From contig NZ_CAKKMS010000010.1 of assembly GCF_918698245.1 (NCBI RefSeq), positions 1 to 64,000 on the forward strand: DNA of 64,000 nt, read 5' to 3'. Below are positions 36,292 to 45,571 of this stretch, piece by piece; the first letter of the stretch is position 1; the number at the start of each line of letters is the position of its first letter. The notes beneath the pieces were generated by a model. That model saw only the letters and a program-made list of their open reading frames with translations. It made no database searches and was not told the DNA's origin. This DNA comes from Pedobacter sp. Bi126. GTDB taxonomy: Bacteria; Bacteroidota; Bacteroidia; Sphingobacteriales; Sphingobacteriaceae. The position numbers and the translations under genes are program-made.

Positions 36292-37455
36292 TTATTTTCC
36301 CTTCCTCGGAAGAAAATTTACGGCAAGACCAAACCGCAGCGTATTGGCGAGCGGATTGCTTCTTTCTGCGGTGGCCAGGTAAGATAGATCAATGCTGTAG
36401 ATCTGGTACCTAAAGCCTGCACCAAGGGTAAAATAACTGCCATCCCCTTTCTGTGCATCCTGGTAATTATAACCTGCACGAAATACCATTCTATCTTTAA
36501 ATAACAGTTCGAGCCCGGTTGATAAACCTATTTCCCTTGCTTCTTCACTAAAGCCTCCAGGTGCATCATTAAACGACCCGAAAATACCTGCCGGAACAGA
36601 CCTGTCGGGGTTCTTTCCACTGATAATCTTTCCATCAGGCGAATAAATCGGTTGGGTAGGTATAAGCAATTTATTCAGATCCAAAGCCAGGGTCAGTTTA
36701 CTTTCATTTCCGATGAAAGAGACTGCAGCGCCCAGTTTCAGCTCAGTAGGCAGAAAGTATTGTTCGCCGGTATCGCTGTAGCTCATTTTTGTTCCAATGT
36801 TGGAGATATTTACGCCTAATGACCAATCTGCGGGGCCTCCGAACAGCATCACACCGGTTCGGTAGATCGCGGATATGTCGGCGGCCAGGGCCCTTCCCGG
36901 TCCTGCTTGCCCGCCCGAACTTGTTGGTCCGGTAAACAGACTGCTGCTGATGAAACGGATACTTCCACCAAGTGCAAATTCACTTCCAAAACTCCTGGCA
37001 TAACTAATATCGGCCGCAAACTCGGTCGGCCGGGCCGTTCCCAGTCCCTGTGCGTTATCATCGGTAAGACTAACAGCACCCAGAGAAAAATACCTCAAAG
37101 ACGCCCCTATGGTATTACGTTCATCCAGCTTACGGTAGCCGCTCAGGTAGGCAAGGTTCATGTCTGGCACCAGGTTCCTCATCCATGGGGTATAGGTTAA
37201 CCCTATTCCTGTTGAACCTTGCGGTAGGTAGGCCATCGATGCTGCATTGATAGCCGCCGAATGGGCATCAGCCTCAACCGCTACCCCAGCGTTCCCCATG
37301 CCAGCGATGCGGGCACCAGGGGTGATCCTTAAAAAGGGGGCTGCAGCGACCAGACTGTTAGATCTGCCATCATTGTTAATTTTCCCTGCCTGCTGGGCAT
37401 TAGCGTTTGTAATAACTAAAGCAAGCAGGATTAAGAGGAAAAACATTCTGTTCAT
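36292..37455 (-). CDS. porV: PorV-like T9SS outer-membrane protein
   Basis: 387 residues. A signal peptide ends near residue 21 (NANAQ), and the mature start NSLVAAAPFLRITPGARIAGMGNAGVA is the PorV/LptO hallmark. The rest is a 14-strand beta-barrel (FadL-like) with alternating patterns and a C-terminal aromatic strand (LRFGLAVNF). PorV carries T9SS cargo from the translocon to the attachment complex at the cell surface. It sits 114 bp upstream of an M60 protein with a T9SS sorting domain, so a cargo-specific or accessory PorV is plausible; whether another porV exists in the genome cannot be seen. The promoter region holds two LacI-type palindromes. Confidence 0.9.
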   Translation of the reverse strand: MNRMFFLLILLALVITNANAQQAGKINNDGRSNSLVAAAPFLRITPGARIAGMGNAGVAVEADAHSAAINAASMAYLPQGSTGIGLTYTPWMRNLVPDMNLAYLSGYRKLDERNTIGASLRYFSLGAVSLTDDNAQGLGTARPTEFAADISYARSFGSEFALGGSIRFISSSLFTGPTSSGGQAGPGRALAADISAIYRTGVMLFGGPADWSLGVNISNIGTKMSYSDTGEQYFLPTELKLGAAVSFIGNESKLTLALDLNKLLIPTQPIYSPDGKIISGKNPDRSVPAGIFGSFNDAPGGFSEEAREIGLSTGLELLFKDRMVFRAGYNYQDAQKGDGSYFTLGAGFRYQIYSIDLSYLATAERSNPLANTLRFGLAVNFLPRKGK

Positions 37456-37789
37456 TGGTTTTCGGTTATGAGTTAAAATTTTAAGTTATTATGATCAAAA
37501 AACAACCATCACCACTACCGCTTACTGCATCAGCCAAAATCTCTAGATCGATATTACATTTATCTAATTACAGTATTACCTGGAAGGCATATCACAAATG
37601 AGACTGTCTGTTTCAGGCAATACTGTAATTCTTCTTGTTTCAACAGGACGATTTCTTTCAAGAAGTTATAGGCAACAAAAACTCGTTTATAGGTTTATTT
37701 GGTTAGTTGATTCACTAATAATTTACTCGTTTGTTTTTTAATAAAATGATTATAGGATGTTGGTATAGATCTTAGTTAGAGACCTTTAT

Positions 37790-37848
37790 CAAAACTAAGT
37801 ACAATTGATTTAAGTCAAATAAAAAAGACAGCACAAACGTTTGTTTGC
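37790..37848 (-). promoter_or_regulatory. Predicted porV promoter with LacI-type operator
   Basis: TAGTTTTG (+ strand CAAAACTA, 37790-37797) is a perfect -7 element, and CAAA at 37816-37819 is a TTTG -33 element 18 bp away. Twelve bases further upstream is GCACAAACGTTTGTTTGC (37831-37848), centred on the LacI-family core AAACGTTT. The resulting leader before porV would be about 330 nt, so another promoter closer to the gene is possible. Confidence 0.5.
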
Positions 37849-38171
37849 GAACAGATTGACAGTAATTCCGAGTTTAGACGACAATAATATCACTGATCAT
37901 GCTACCACATTTGCTTGAAAATTTTTAAATAAGGGTACAATGTGATCAGAAGAAGTAGAAAAACAGTAAATTATATTCAGCATAGCCCAGCTCGTGGGTT
38001 AAGTGCACAATTACCCAGCTTATTTCAGAAATAGGCCTCATTTGTAAATTTATTATTACAAAAACAGGAGATGATCGAAATAAATAGTATGGTAAAAAAT
38101 AAGAGATCGATTTGATATTGGATTATTGACATTTAACATTTTAAAGCAAAATTTAAAGTAGCGGATTATAC

Positions 38172-38185
38172 GCAAACGTTTGTGC
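38172..38185. promoter_or_regulatory. Second LacI-type palindrome
   Basis: GCAAACGTTTGTGC is the inverted form of GCACAAACGTTTG found at 37831, about 335 bp away. Two such sites in a gene-free region suggest a looped operator pair or control of the flanking genes. No LacI-family regulator gene is in the window. Confidence 0.5.
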
Positions 38186-38282
38186 TTTGTTTTAATATAA
38201 AGATAGATGTGCTAACACATAGATTTCAACGACCTAAATAAGGTGATTACCTGGCGTGATCAACAATAAAGACTAGAAGAGG

Positions 38283-38329
38283 GCATCTTTTAACCATTCA
38301 GTTTACAAAACTGAACGGTTAAAAGATGC
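38283..38329. terminator. Long near-perfect hairpin downstream of the DUF6266 gene
   Basis: A 22-bp arm starting GCATCTTTTAACC at 38283-38304 pairs with 38308-38329 with one mismatch and a 3-nt loop. It follows the stop of the DUF6266 gene (38371) by about 40 bp on the minus strand. There is no strong T-run, so it could instead be a mobile palindromic element. Confidence 0.6.
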
Positions 38330-38370
38330 TTTAATAAGATTTTAATGGAATACTACCTTTTTCTGGTCTC

Positions 38371-39009
38371 CTAAATAATAATATTCCCTGTGTAGATGCT
38401 CATTGTAATAGACTGCCTATCATCTGCGATAAATGAAATCCAGGTATGCAGTTCATTGTCCTTTTCAAACGCTGGGATTTCAATGGTTTCCATGCCATCA
38501 CTTCTCCTTGCACCACTGAGTTTAAAATAAGCCCGCTGAGCTTTTACATTATAAGCCATTACCATCACCTGATCGTTTTCCCTAACCCAGTTATTGGCAG
38601 CATTATTTTGCCAGCTGAAATGAAGCCCTACATCATCTTTAACTACGCTGGGGTTTTCTGCCCCCATCAAGCTTCCAAATGTTAGACATACCTTTGCACA
38701 GTCAATGTCGCCATTTGCATCAAATGCGTTGAGCATATTGTACGATTTGGCTGCGTTATGCGCAGTCATCATCCGCAGTTTGGATTCGAGATTGTAGCCT
38801 ACCCTAATAAAGGTAATTAAGGGTTTAAGAAAATACTGCATTCTGGTAAAACCAGACCTGCAAGCCTTTTGTTGGGCCGTTCCTTTTTTGTTTTTTGGAC
38901 TGGGTTTAGGTAAACCCCTCATTACCCATTGTCCATTTAGTTGATAGCCTATTACACTACCTACTTTTCCGGTGAAACCACCGTTGATTCCTTGATTAAA
39001 TATTGCCAT
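38371..39009 (-). CDS. DUF6266 family protein
   Basis: 212 residues. The N-terminus MAIFNQGINGGFTGKVGSVIGYQ with WVMRGLPK is the hallmark of DUF6266, a family abundant in Pedobacter and relatives. The body is rich in beta-strand patterns with conserved Trp residues (LHFSWQNNA, ELHTWISFIADD). No signal peptide. Function unknown. It stands alone between two long non-coding regions. Confidence 0.85.
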   Translation of the reverse strand: MAIFNQGINGGFTGKVGSVIGYQLNGQWVMRGLPKPSPKNKKGTAQQKACRSGFTRMQYFLKPLITFIRVGYNLESKLRMMTAHNAAKSYNMLNAFDANGDIDCAKVCLTFGSLMGAENPSVVKDDVGLHFSWQNNAANNWVRENDQVMVMAYNVKAQRAYFKLSGARRSDGMETIEIPAFEKDNELHTWISFIADDRQSITMSIYTGNIII

Positions 39010-40940
39010 AATTTTTTAAATTATGGGATGATTACTACCAAGATAGGAAAAGAATTTTATCAATGCACTATTTCATCAAATTTAACGGGGCGTTAAAACG
39101 CGATTAGTTCGAATGGGTCTGTCACAAGTCCGAACCAACTCCGAACTAAGTCCGTTTTAATTCAAACCTCAGTAACGGTGAATTAACTTTGAATCAGCGT
39201 TTAGTGATAAAAAAGATGCTTACAATTTGTTTCATTTTTGTTTATTGGTTGATTATTTAAGCTTAATTCTAATTTTCTGGAATAGGTTTATGAAATAACA
39301 TTGGAGACGCTACGACCAGAATGGCTTTAACCACAGATGCACACCGATAAACACGGATTTTCATAGCTGTGTACATCCTTTTTATCTCCCGAAAATCGGG
39401 ACAAGTCGTGGTTAAATTATTTTTGCTGCTTGGGTCCTAGCGAGATGCTATAATCAGAATAGGAGACTCTTTGTCGTTAGGTTAAGGGATAAATCGCAAA
39501 AAGATGTTACCCTGAGAGATAATTTATTGTATAAATATCAATATGAATGAAGCCTATCCTTTTTTTGCCCAGCGGCTCATTCTTGCCTCGGCTCACCGCC
39601 GCCGAAAGGCTCTTTCTTTTTGGTGTCAAAAAGACCAGCGTAGCTAGCTTGAATGCCGTTGAAAAACATAAAGGTGTATGAAAAAACAAAAAACACCGGC
39701 TGAAAATTTATTCATTTTGTATTATAGTTTTCAGCTGCATTCATGAGGGCTTCGCCGTTTTCTTTCGAAGTTAGTGGGTTGGCTGTGCTGGTGGAGCCCG
39801 AAAAATTTGTTAGGCCGGATTTCAGTGGAACGGAGATGCGGTGCTGTGGCCTAGCTGGGCGGAAATGTATAGTGTCGCAAATATCTTATTAGTAAATAAT
39901 TACAAAATAACGGCAATGGTAGGGTTAAATTTTTCAAATACATCGGAGTATTGATGACAGCTTTTGGCGGTTCATCATTCCCAACTTGATTGGGAACCAC
40001 ACAGTGCTCATGAATGCCTTTGAAGAGAAGAAAGCCTATGAATAATTGTAATGCAAGCGCTTAAAGATTAGCTTCGCTGAGCACTGCGTGGTTCCCGCTT
40101 GCGCCTATCGTGGACACATCTTTATATGTGTGGGTTTTTCGGCGTTATGCTGACCTACTTTAATAATACACAGGTTTTACCGAAGAACGCCCGTCAATCC
40201 CAAGTGGCAGGAAATCAAAAAACAGGTGCAGAATAGAACAAAATAGCACCACCAAACCTAAAACGCAGTGGTTTTGTGTTCATAAAGCTAATTTAAAGTT
40301 TTAGGAAATATTGAACACAAACCCCGAAGGGCTCAATCAGACAGAAGAAAACGGAGACAACAGCTGATTAAACGAAGTGCCGCTGTTTTTTGATGAGCGT
40401 AGGTGGTGAGGAGCCACATTGCCGGATTGACAAAGCGCTTTGGGTACTTTGGCGCTCCAAAGTACCATGCCCCGCGGCAAAGAGCGGAAAAGGCTATGGT
40501 TGCTTAATTAATGTTTTTTTTGAAATAAATGCCTTTTTATAACTCGAAAGATGCTGATCCCGAACATTCGGGATAGCATGACGACCGCCTTAATCAAATG
40601 TACTAAAAAAACATATATAGAGGTAACAAAAGATGTGTCCACACGATAGGCCTGCGCGGGAAAGACGACCACGCTGTTGGAGTCTGTCATTGATAGCGGA
40701 GTCGAAGGGCATTTATTTGCGTTTCATCAATCTCAAGAAGTCTTCGACTATGCTCTCCACAGGAGTCCTTTGGACAGACTGACGACTGCAGTGCTTAACT
40801 TAAGGCATTGAGCGAGGGGCTAAAATCGCCCTTCAAATACGATTTACGATTTATTTACAAAATTTACATTTTTATTTACAATCCAAATCACTCCATCCGA
40901 AAAATATCAAACTAGATTCGCTTAATCAATTTGAAAGGAT
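39010..40940. repeat. 1.9-kb gene-free region made of interspersed repeats
   Basis: No ORF here is credible; the short frames (39507-39689, 40508-40690) lie in repeats. Seen inside: palindromes TCCCGAAAATCGGGA (39387-39401) and TCCCGAACATTCGGGA (40558-40573); a segment at 39433-39460 (CCTAGCGAGATGCTATAATC) related to 41567-41595; a 26-bp inverted match (39797-39822) to 27638-27663; and an inverted pair around TATCGTG(TG)GACACATCTTT at 40086-40123 and 40629-40674. A TCGACTATGC...GAGTCCTTTGGA segment (40740-40780) resembles 18580-18625. The region looks like a sink for REP-like elements. Confidence 0.7.
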
Positions 40941-41486
40941 ATGAAACATATGAAAAAAACCATCTATGTGCTGGTCTTACCACTGGTTGTGGTGAGCGGA
41001 TTAGTATTTGCCAATCGTGAAATTAAGCCATCCCCAAAGCCCTTGTCTACCGCTGAAATGAAAGCCCGCATGGTGGAGGACAGGAAAAAATGGGAGGCCT
41101 CTCCTGACGGGATCAGGTTCAAAGAATGGGAGCTTTCTCCTGAAGGTAAAAAAGTGCATGCCAGTCATGATAAAATAAGGAAGTACCTAAAGGATTTTAG
41201 CAATATGGAGGCCGTGGTCACCTCAGTTACTTTTCAGCGCGCAAACGCGAAATCAGGACCAAAATGGCTTATCGTCAGCATTGATGGCGAAGAATACATG
41301 ATGCAATTCACGCTTAAGGAATTTCAGCAGTTAAATGGCCTGAAAGTTAACGACAAAATAATCGTAAGAAGCCGCAGCGCTGGCTATTCACCTAATCATC
41401 CCTATTTGATTGTATCAGGCGATTATATTGAGCAAAATAATAAGGTACTTTTTAAACGTGACTTTAGCAAAAATAACGGTTGTTGA
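40941..41486 (+). CDS. Hypothetical secreted protein
   Basis: 181 residues; ATG 40941 has AAAGGAT just upstream, and ATG 40950 (MKKTIYV) is also possible. A signal peptide or anchor covers residues 4-25 (KKTIYVLVLPLVVVSGLVFAN). A charged helical stretch follows (AEMKARMVEDRKKWEASPDG), then a small beta-rich domain (VSIDGEEYMMQFTLKEF, GLKVNDKIIVRSRS) that may be an OB-like fold. The C-terminus ends NNGC. I do not recognise the family. It is followed by a clear terminator. Confidence 0.7.
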   Translation: MKHMKKTIYVLVLPLVVVSGLVFANREIKPSPKPLSTAEMKARMVEDRKKWEASPDGIRFKEWELSPEGKKVHASHDKIRKYLKDFSNMEAVVTSVTFQRANAKSGPKWLIVSIDGEEYMMQFTLKEFQQLNGLKVNDKIIVRSRSAGYSPNHPYLIVSGDYIEQNNKVLFKRDFSKNNGC

Positions 41487-41526
41487 GAAAAAGCTCGACA
41501 TTCCGTATCTCCCAGCTAAGATTAAA

Positions 41527-41552
41527 AGCGCATCGAAAGATGGGCTTTTTTT
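41527..41552 (+). terminator. Rho-independent terminator
   Basis: AGCGCATC-GAAA-GATGGGCT followed by seven T, with one G-G mismatch in the stem, 41 bp after the stop of the hypothetical secreted protein. Confidence 0.8.
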
Positions 41553-41636
41553 GTTATAAATTGATTCTGCTAGGGTCTTAGCGAAATGCTATGACTAGAT
41601 GGGTTTCCGCATTAGTTTTTAAAAGTCTATTTTACG

Positions 41637-41675
41637 AAAAGCCATGTTCCATCTTTTTGATAGGACATGGCTTTT
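41637..41675 (-). terminator. Bidirectional hairpin terminator after the ImmA/IrrE gene
   Basis: AAAAGCCATGT-TCC ... GGACATGGCTTTT forms a stem of about nine pairs flanked by A4 and T4. It lies 29 bp past the stop at 41704 and can work on both strands. Confidence 0.75.
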
Positions 41676-41703
41676 AAACCTGAACTGTGATTATAAATAA
41701 TAT

Positions 41704-42768
41704 TTAACGGATGGGCAGCTTAAGAACTTTAAGTTTAACCTGTTGATCAAAGGTTAGCAAGTCTTCAATAACATCAGCGGGCAAGGAAAGGTAATTAATG
41801 AAATCTTCTTGATCGTAACCCAATTCGGTTTGGAGTAATCTGTAAGCATTTTTAAAACAGGTAGGCTCATCAATAGGTACTTCGATAGGCTCTTTTTTAC
41901 TGTAGCCGTATCTAGACATTTCGATCATAAAGAAGCGATATCTCGAATCATCAATGCATTGAAGGTCTCTCGCACGCCTAATCAATGCGCCCATAGAAGT
42001 GAGCCAGTAACACTTTAAGTCCCCCAAGTCACTCATTTTCAACCTGCGTAGGGAATTTTTTATCGCGGCTTCGGGCATTAGGAATTGAGCAGCGAAAATA
42101 TTCGCCTCCACTTCCTTGTTACGGTAACTGGAAATGGGGAAAAGGTTTTCGTTATGCATAAGAATATGTCCAAGCTCATGCGCTATTGTAAAACGCTTCC
42201 GATCGTTGGAGAAATTTTTATTGACGATAATAATAGGTGTACCTGCATTGCTGATGAATGATACGCCATCAAATTTTTCGTCAGCATCGATCTGGTATAA
42301 AATTATTCCATTAGCTTCAAGTAAGCTACAGATGCTTTTTATTGGCAAATCCTTGTCAAGTGCTAAATGGTCTCTGTTACGATTTGCTATTTCAGCAGGA
42401 GAATACCCCTCTTCTACATTGAGTGGGGCAAAATTGAATTCAGGCCAGTCGATTGATGCTGTAAATTCATCAACAATATATCCGATTAATCTGCATTTAT
42501 TTTCAAAATGTTGTATGGAGGATTTGGTTATCGTCGCTTTCTTCCTGTAATTTCCGTTTTCAATAGAACTATTAATTTTTCTTGCAAAAAATTCGGCAGG
42601 AAAGTTTAAAAAGTTAATAATTCTATTTTGCAGTTCTTCTGATAATACACCCATACCCTTCTCAAACTTTGATAAATTAGACTGTGAAAGTCCATCTATC
42701 AAGCCAGAAAGCTCAGTTTGTGTATAGCCTCTATATTCTCTTGCAAAGGTAAGTTGTTTATAATTCAT
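41704..42768 (-). CDS. XRE-family regulator fused to ImmA/IrrE metalloprotease
   Basis: 354 residues. Residues 5-65 are a Cro/C1-type HTH (LTFAREYRGYTQTELSG ... LSKFEKGMG). Residues 160-260 are an ImmA/IrrE zinc peptidase domain with FTIAHELGHILMH (HEXXH, His/Glu/His) and a downstream EANIFAAQFLMPE supplying the third ligand. The C-terminal 90 residues are unassigned. Such proteins cleave repressors or antitoxins to trigger phage or stress responses. It follows an unknown 214-residue gene by 39 bp and is probably the second gene of a two-gene module at the edge of a defence island. Confidence 0.9.
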   Translation of the reverse strand: MNYKQLTFAREYRGYTQTELSGLIDGLSQSNLSKFEKGMGVLSEELQNRIINFLNFPAEFFARKINSSIENGNYRKKATITKSSIQHFENKCRLIGYIVDEFTASIDWPEFNFAPLNVEEGYSPAEIANRNRDHLALDKDLPIKSICSLLEANGIILYQIDADEKFDGVSFISNAGTPIIIVNKNFSNDRKRFTIAHELGHILMHNENLFPISSYRNKEVEANIFAAQFLMPEAAIKNSLRRLKMSDLGDLKCYWLTSMGALIRRARDLQCIDDSRYRFFMIEMSRYGYSKKEPIEVPIDEPTCFKNAYRLLQTELGYDQEDFINYLSLPADVIEDLLTFDQQVKLKVLKLPIR

Positions 42769-42807
42769 GTATAAGGTAGCTGTAAAATAAGTCCATGCAG
42801 TACGTTA

Positions 42808-43452
42808 TTATTTTGCTTCTTTTTTGATTGATGTATTTTTTAATCCTGGGATAATCTGCTGCTGCTCAAAATCTTCTACAACTGGCTTTCTGAAGTTCAT
42901 AGGCAATTGCAAATCATGAGGCTCGATTGTGAAGGACACTTGGTTTTCATCAATGTAAACCAATTGAGGGCTAACATATTGTCCAATTTTATTTTTCTTG
43001 TAGCCGAAGAATACGATTGGGTCATAATTGTAGTCCGAATCCTGAAACAGATCTAGCATTTGATTCTGGTTAAGCATGGACTGTACATTAACCGTTTTAA
43101 TGTTCATTGGATACCCCTTTTTATCAAGTTTCTTAAACAAAATCACATACCCTTTTGCCTGAAGCACCAAACGCTTGTATTTTCCAAAAAATGCTTTTCC
43201 CAGAAAGTTTTTAACTAAAATCTCAGCGAAGCAACTCTGGACAATCGATGCTTCCAGCGTCCTGGACCTAGTGAATACGGGAAAGCTATGAAGTGATTTG
43301 TTTACTTTCAGCATCGCTTCTTCAAACGTCTCAAACAACAATACCAGTTCTTTCGCCAACTCGATTTTTGTCGCCTCGTAGGTTGCAAGCATTCGCTTGC
43401 CTTGTCTTTTTCTTGACAGCTCATTACCGCCGGTATGTAATTTTAAATCCAT
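42808..43452 (-). CDS. Unknown protein paired with XRE-ImmA/IrrE
   Basis: 214 residues, not recognised. The N-terminus is basic (SRKRQGKRMLATYEATK), then a helical section (LAKELVLLFETFEEAMLKVN) and a central mixed region (FFGKYKRLVLQAKGYVILFKKLDKKGYP). A conserved-looking YNYDPIVFFGYKKNK and a proline-rich tail follow. No membrane segment or signal. It is the first gene of the module with the ImmA/IrrE protease, so it could be a toxin, a protease substrate or an effector; nothing in the sequence decides. Its predicted -7 (TAAATTTG) lies at 43519-43526. Confidence 0.7.
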   Translation of the reverse strand: MDLKLHTGGNELSRKRQGKRMLATYEATKIELAKELVLLFETFEEAMLKVNKSLHSFPVFTRSRTLEASIVQSCFAEILVKNFLGKAFFGKYKRLVLQAKGYVILFKKLDKKGYPMNIKTVNVQSMLNQNQMLDLFQDSDYNYDPIVFFGYKKNKIGQYVSPQLVYIDENQVSFTIEPHDLQLPMNFRKPVVEDFEQQQIIPGLKNTSIKKEAK

Positions 43453-43858
43453 TTTTAACTTTCTAGTATTTCAATAATAAAGAATCATGTACAAAAATAT
43501 CACAATTATATAATTTACCAAATTTATTGTATATAATTTTTCTATATTTTTGTATTTTAGTTGAATGGCATTTCTAGGTATGGTAAATGAGTACAACAAA
43601 TACATTAGCGGATAATCATTTTACGAATATCTTGTAGTGACAATCTGTGAATGTTTTGTATGGCTTTATTATTATAGAAATTAAACATTATCTTTAACTT
43701 GATGGAAATTATCATTACGTTAACTAATTGGCAATTGGTGTTTTGCTCAAGATTGAATTATTAGATTATCTTTGCAAAATATTGGCGTCGGCATAATTCT
43801 TTTTACGCTGTTTACCCTTTTTCATTATAAACTAGCTTATAAATCATTTTTGAGATAG
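43453..43858. other. Divergent promoter region between the ImmA module and darTG
   Basis: 406 bp, very AT-rich, no gene. It carries TAAATTTG on the minus strand (43519-43526) for the 214-residue gene and TATCTTTG on the plus strand (43777-43784, with ATTG 21 bp upstream) for darT. The marked rise in A+T against the respiration genes fits a horizontally acquired island. Confidence 0.6.
43777..43784 (+). promoter_or_regulatory. -7 element of darTG
   Basis: TATCTTTG fits TAnnTTTG exactly, 74 nt before the darT ATG at 43859; ATTG at 43752-43755 could be the -33 element. Confidence 0.5.
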
Positions 43859-44515
43859 ATGCAAATCGATAATATTAATCTTTACAGAATGGTGCATGTG
43901 GATAACTTGCCGCATATTTTGGTGAATGGCATCACTAAAAAAGATTCTGCGATGGCTAATCCCGACTTCAAATCGATTGGTGATGTGAGCTTAATTGGAA
44001 ATAGAAGCACAAAGATTGTGGAGGTTTATAACGGCGACTACACGATGCTAAATCCGACCAGAATATGTCTCGGAGACTTTATCCCGTTCTATTTTGGAAT
44101 TAGGATGCCAATGTTATACGTGATGCAGAATGGAGGAAATTTTGTCGAAACGGCTACTGCGCCGCAGGATATTGTTTACATTGTATGTAGCCTAAGAAAA
44201 GTACTCGATTCAGGAACAAACTATTATTTTTCAGATGGTCATGGGACGGACGGTTATACTACCTTTTACGATAACGAACGGATATTGGACTTACCAGGCC
44301 TAATCGATTGGGATTGTGTTCAGGCTAAATTTTGGGGAGGAGATGAAAATTTGAATACGAAGCGAAAAAAGCAGGCCGAATTTTTGGTTGCAAGTGATTT
44401 ACCATCGAGTTGTATATTAGGCTTCCTTTGTTACAATGAAACTGCAAAGAAGCGATTAATGCAAATAGGAATTAACGAAGCTGGGATTAAAGTCTGGCCA
44501 AATGCATATTATTAG
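43859..44515 (+). CDS. darT: DarT ssDNA ADP-ribosyltransferase toxin
   Basis: 218 residues. The family pattern is clear: LYRMVHVDNLPHILVNGI at the start, a GNRST with Arg49, the DFIPFYFGIRMPMLY signature (73-87), His128 in SDGHGT and catalytic Glu174 in KKQAEFLV. Roughly corresponding Arg, His and Glu residues are known to be essential in DarT. The enzyme attaches ADP-ribose to thymidine in single-stranded DNA, blocking replication; it acts as a toxin and in phage defence. The antitoxin darG follows after 12 bp. Confidence 0.93.
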   Translation: MQIDNINLYRMVHVDNLPHILVNGITKKDSAMANPDFKSIGDVSLIGNRSTKIVEVYNGDYTMLNPTRICLGDFIPFYFGIRMPMLYVMQNGGNFVETATAPQDIVYIVCSLRKVLDSGTNYYFSDGHGTDGYTTFYDNERILDLPGLIDWDCVQAKFWGGDENLNTKRKKQAEFLVASDLPSSCILGFLCYNETAKKRLMQIGINEAGIKVWPNAYY

Positions 44516-44527
44516 GAACACAAGTTT

Positions 44528-45571
44528 ATGTTAAGATACATCACAGGTAATATCTTGGAAAGCAAAGCTGAGGCCATAATAAATACGGTAAATACTGTTG
44601 GAGTTATGGGTAAAGGTATTGCCCTTCAGTTTAAGAAGGCATATCCGAATAATTACAAGGCTTATGTTGAAAGTTGCAAAAGTAAAACGATTGATGTTGG
44701 GAAATTATTTGTTTATGAAGACAGTAATCTTGATTCTGGTGATAAAATAATAGTTAATTTTCCGACTAAAAAAGATTGGCGCAAGCCTGCTGAATATAGC
44801 TACATTGAAGAAGGGCTCGATGATTTAATCGATATCATCAAGCAGTATTCAATTAAAAGTATTGCCATACCACCCCTTGGAGCAGGGAATGGCGGACTGG
44901 AATGGGAACGAGTAAAGAAGATAATTGAAAATAAGTTGGGTGATCTAGCTGTTGAAATAAGTGTTTATGAGCCTTCTGCCCAGATCAAGGAACATCTGAA
45001 AAAGGAACGAGTAAAGCTTACCGATGCCAGAGCTTTACTGCTTTATGTACTTTATGACTTGGTAAAAAATGGAGAGTATGTTTCTGAATTCTCTAGCGAA
45101 AAGGTATGCTATTTTCTACAGCGCTTCGGAGGCAAAAAGTATTTCAGACTGGATTTTACACCAAACTTCTACGGTCCTTACTCCGGTAAGGTAAAGTATG
45201 TGCTCAATGTGCTCAATGGGAGTTACCTCATGGGATATAGCGACATGAGTAAAAAACCTTTTGAGCCTCTAACCTTAGTTTCTGATGCTTATCAGGATGT
45301 TAAAAACCACATCGAAAAGAAGTCTGAACTTTTACAGATTGCTTCATCAACAATAAATTTCCTGAATGGATTTTACTCTGATTTCGCGCTTGAACTGCTA
45401 TCCTCACTTGATTATATTATTCAAAACAACCATACGTTTGATAGTGAAATATTGATGAAAAAACTGCAGGACTGGAGCGATAGAAAACGCAGCGTATTTT
45501 CGAATCCAAAATACCTTGGTATATCATTAAGGCATTTAAAAAGTGTTGGGTTTTATGATTTCGCCGTTTAA
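44528..45571 (+). CDS. darG: DarG macrodomain antitoxin (DNA ADP-ribosylglycohydrolase)
   Basis: 347 residues. Residues 1-155 are a macrodomain: GNILESKAEAIINTVN, GVMGKGIALQFKKAYP, and FPTKKDWR with Lys81 matching the catalytic Lys of DarG, then IPPLGAGNGGLEW. Residues 165-347 are the C-terminal DarT-binding domain (ALLLYVLYDLVKNGEYV, QRFGG, NFYGPYSGKV). It removes ADP-ribose from DNA and neutralises DarT. Co-transcribed with darT. Confidence 0.93.
   Translation: MLRYITGNILESKAEAIINTVNTVGVMGKGIALQFKKAYPNNYKAYVESCKSKTIDVGKLFVYEDSNLDSGDKIIVNFPTKKDWRKPAEYSYIEEGLDDLIDIIKQYSIKSIAIPPLGAGNGGLEWERVKKIIENKLGDLAVEISVYEPSAQIKEHLKKERVKLTDARALLLYVLYDLVKNGEYVSEFSSEKVCYFLQRFGGKKYFRLDFTPNFYGPYSGKVKYVLNVLNGSYLMGYSDMSKKPFEPLTLVSDAYQDVKNHIEKKSELLQIASSTINFLNGFYSDFALELLSSLDYIIQNNHTFDSEILMKKLQDWSDRKRSVFSNPKYLGISLRHLKSVGFYDFAV

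Larger units (their letters stand above)
37456..38282. other. Long AT-rich regulatory region upstream of porV, no gene
   Basis: About 830 bp without a credible ORF. It contains a predicted promoter for porV (37790-37819) and two LacI-type palindromes (37831-37848 and 38172-38185). No RNA gene or susCD remnant was recognised. Confidence 0.6.

Noticed and set aside
39507..39689. A 60-residue frame on the minus strand
   Set aside because: It lies in interspersed repeat DNA rich in simple motifs and has no family resemblance or promoter.
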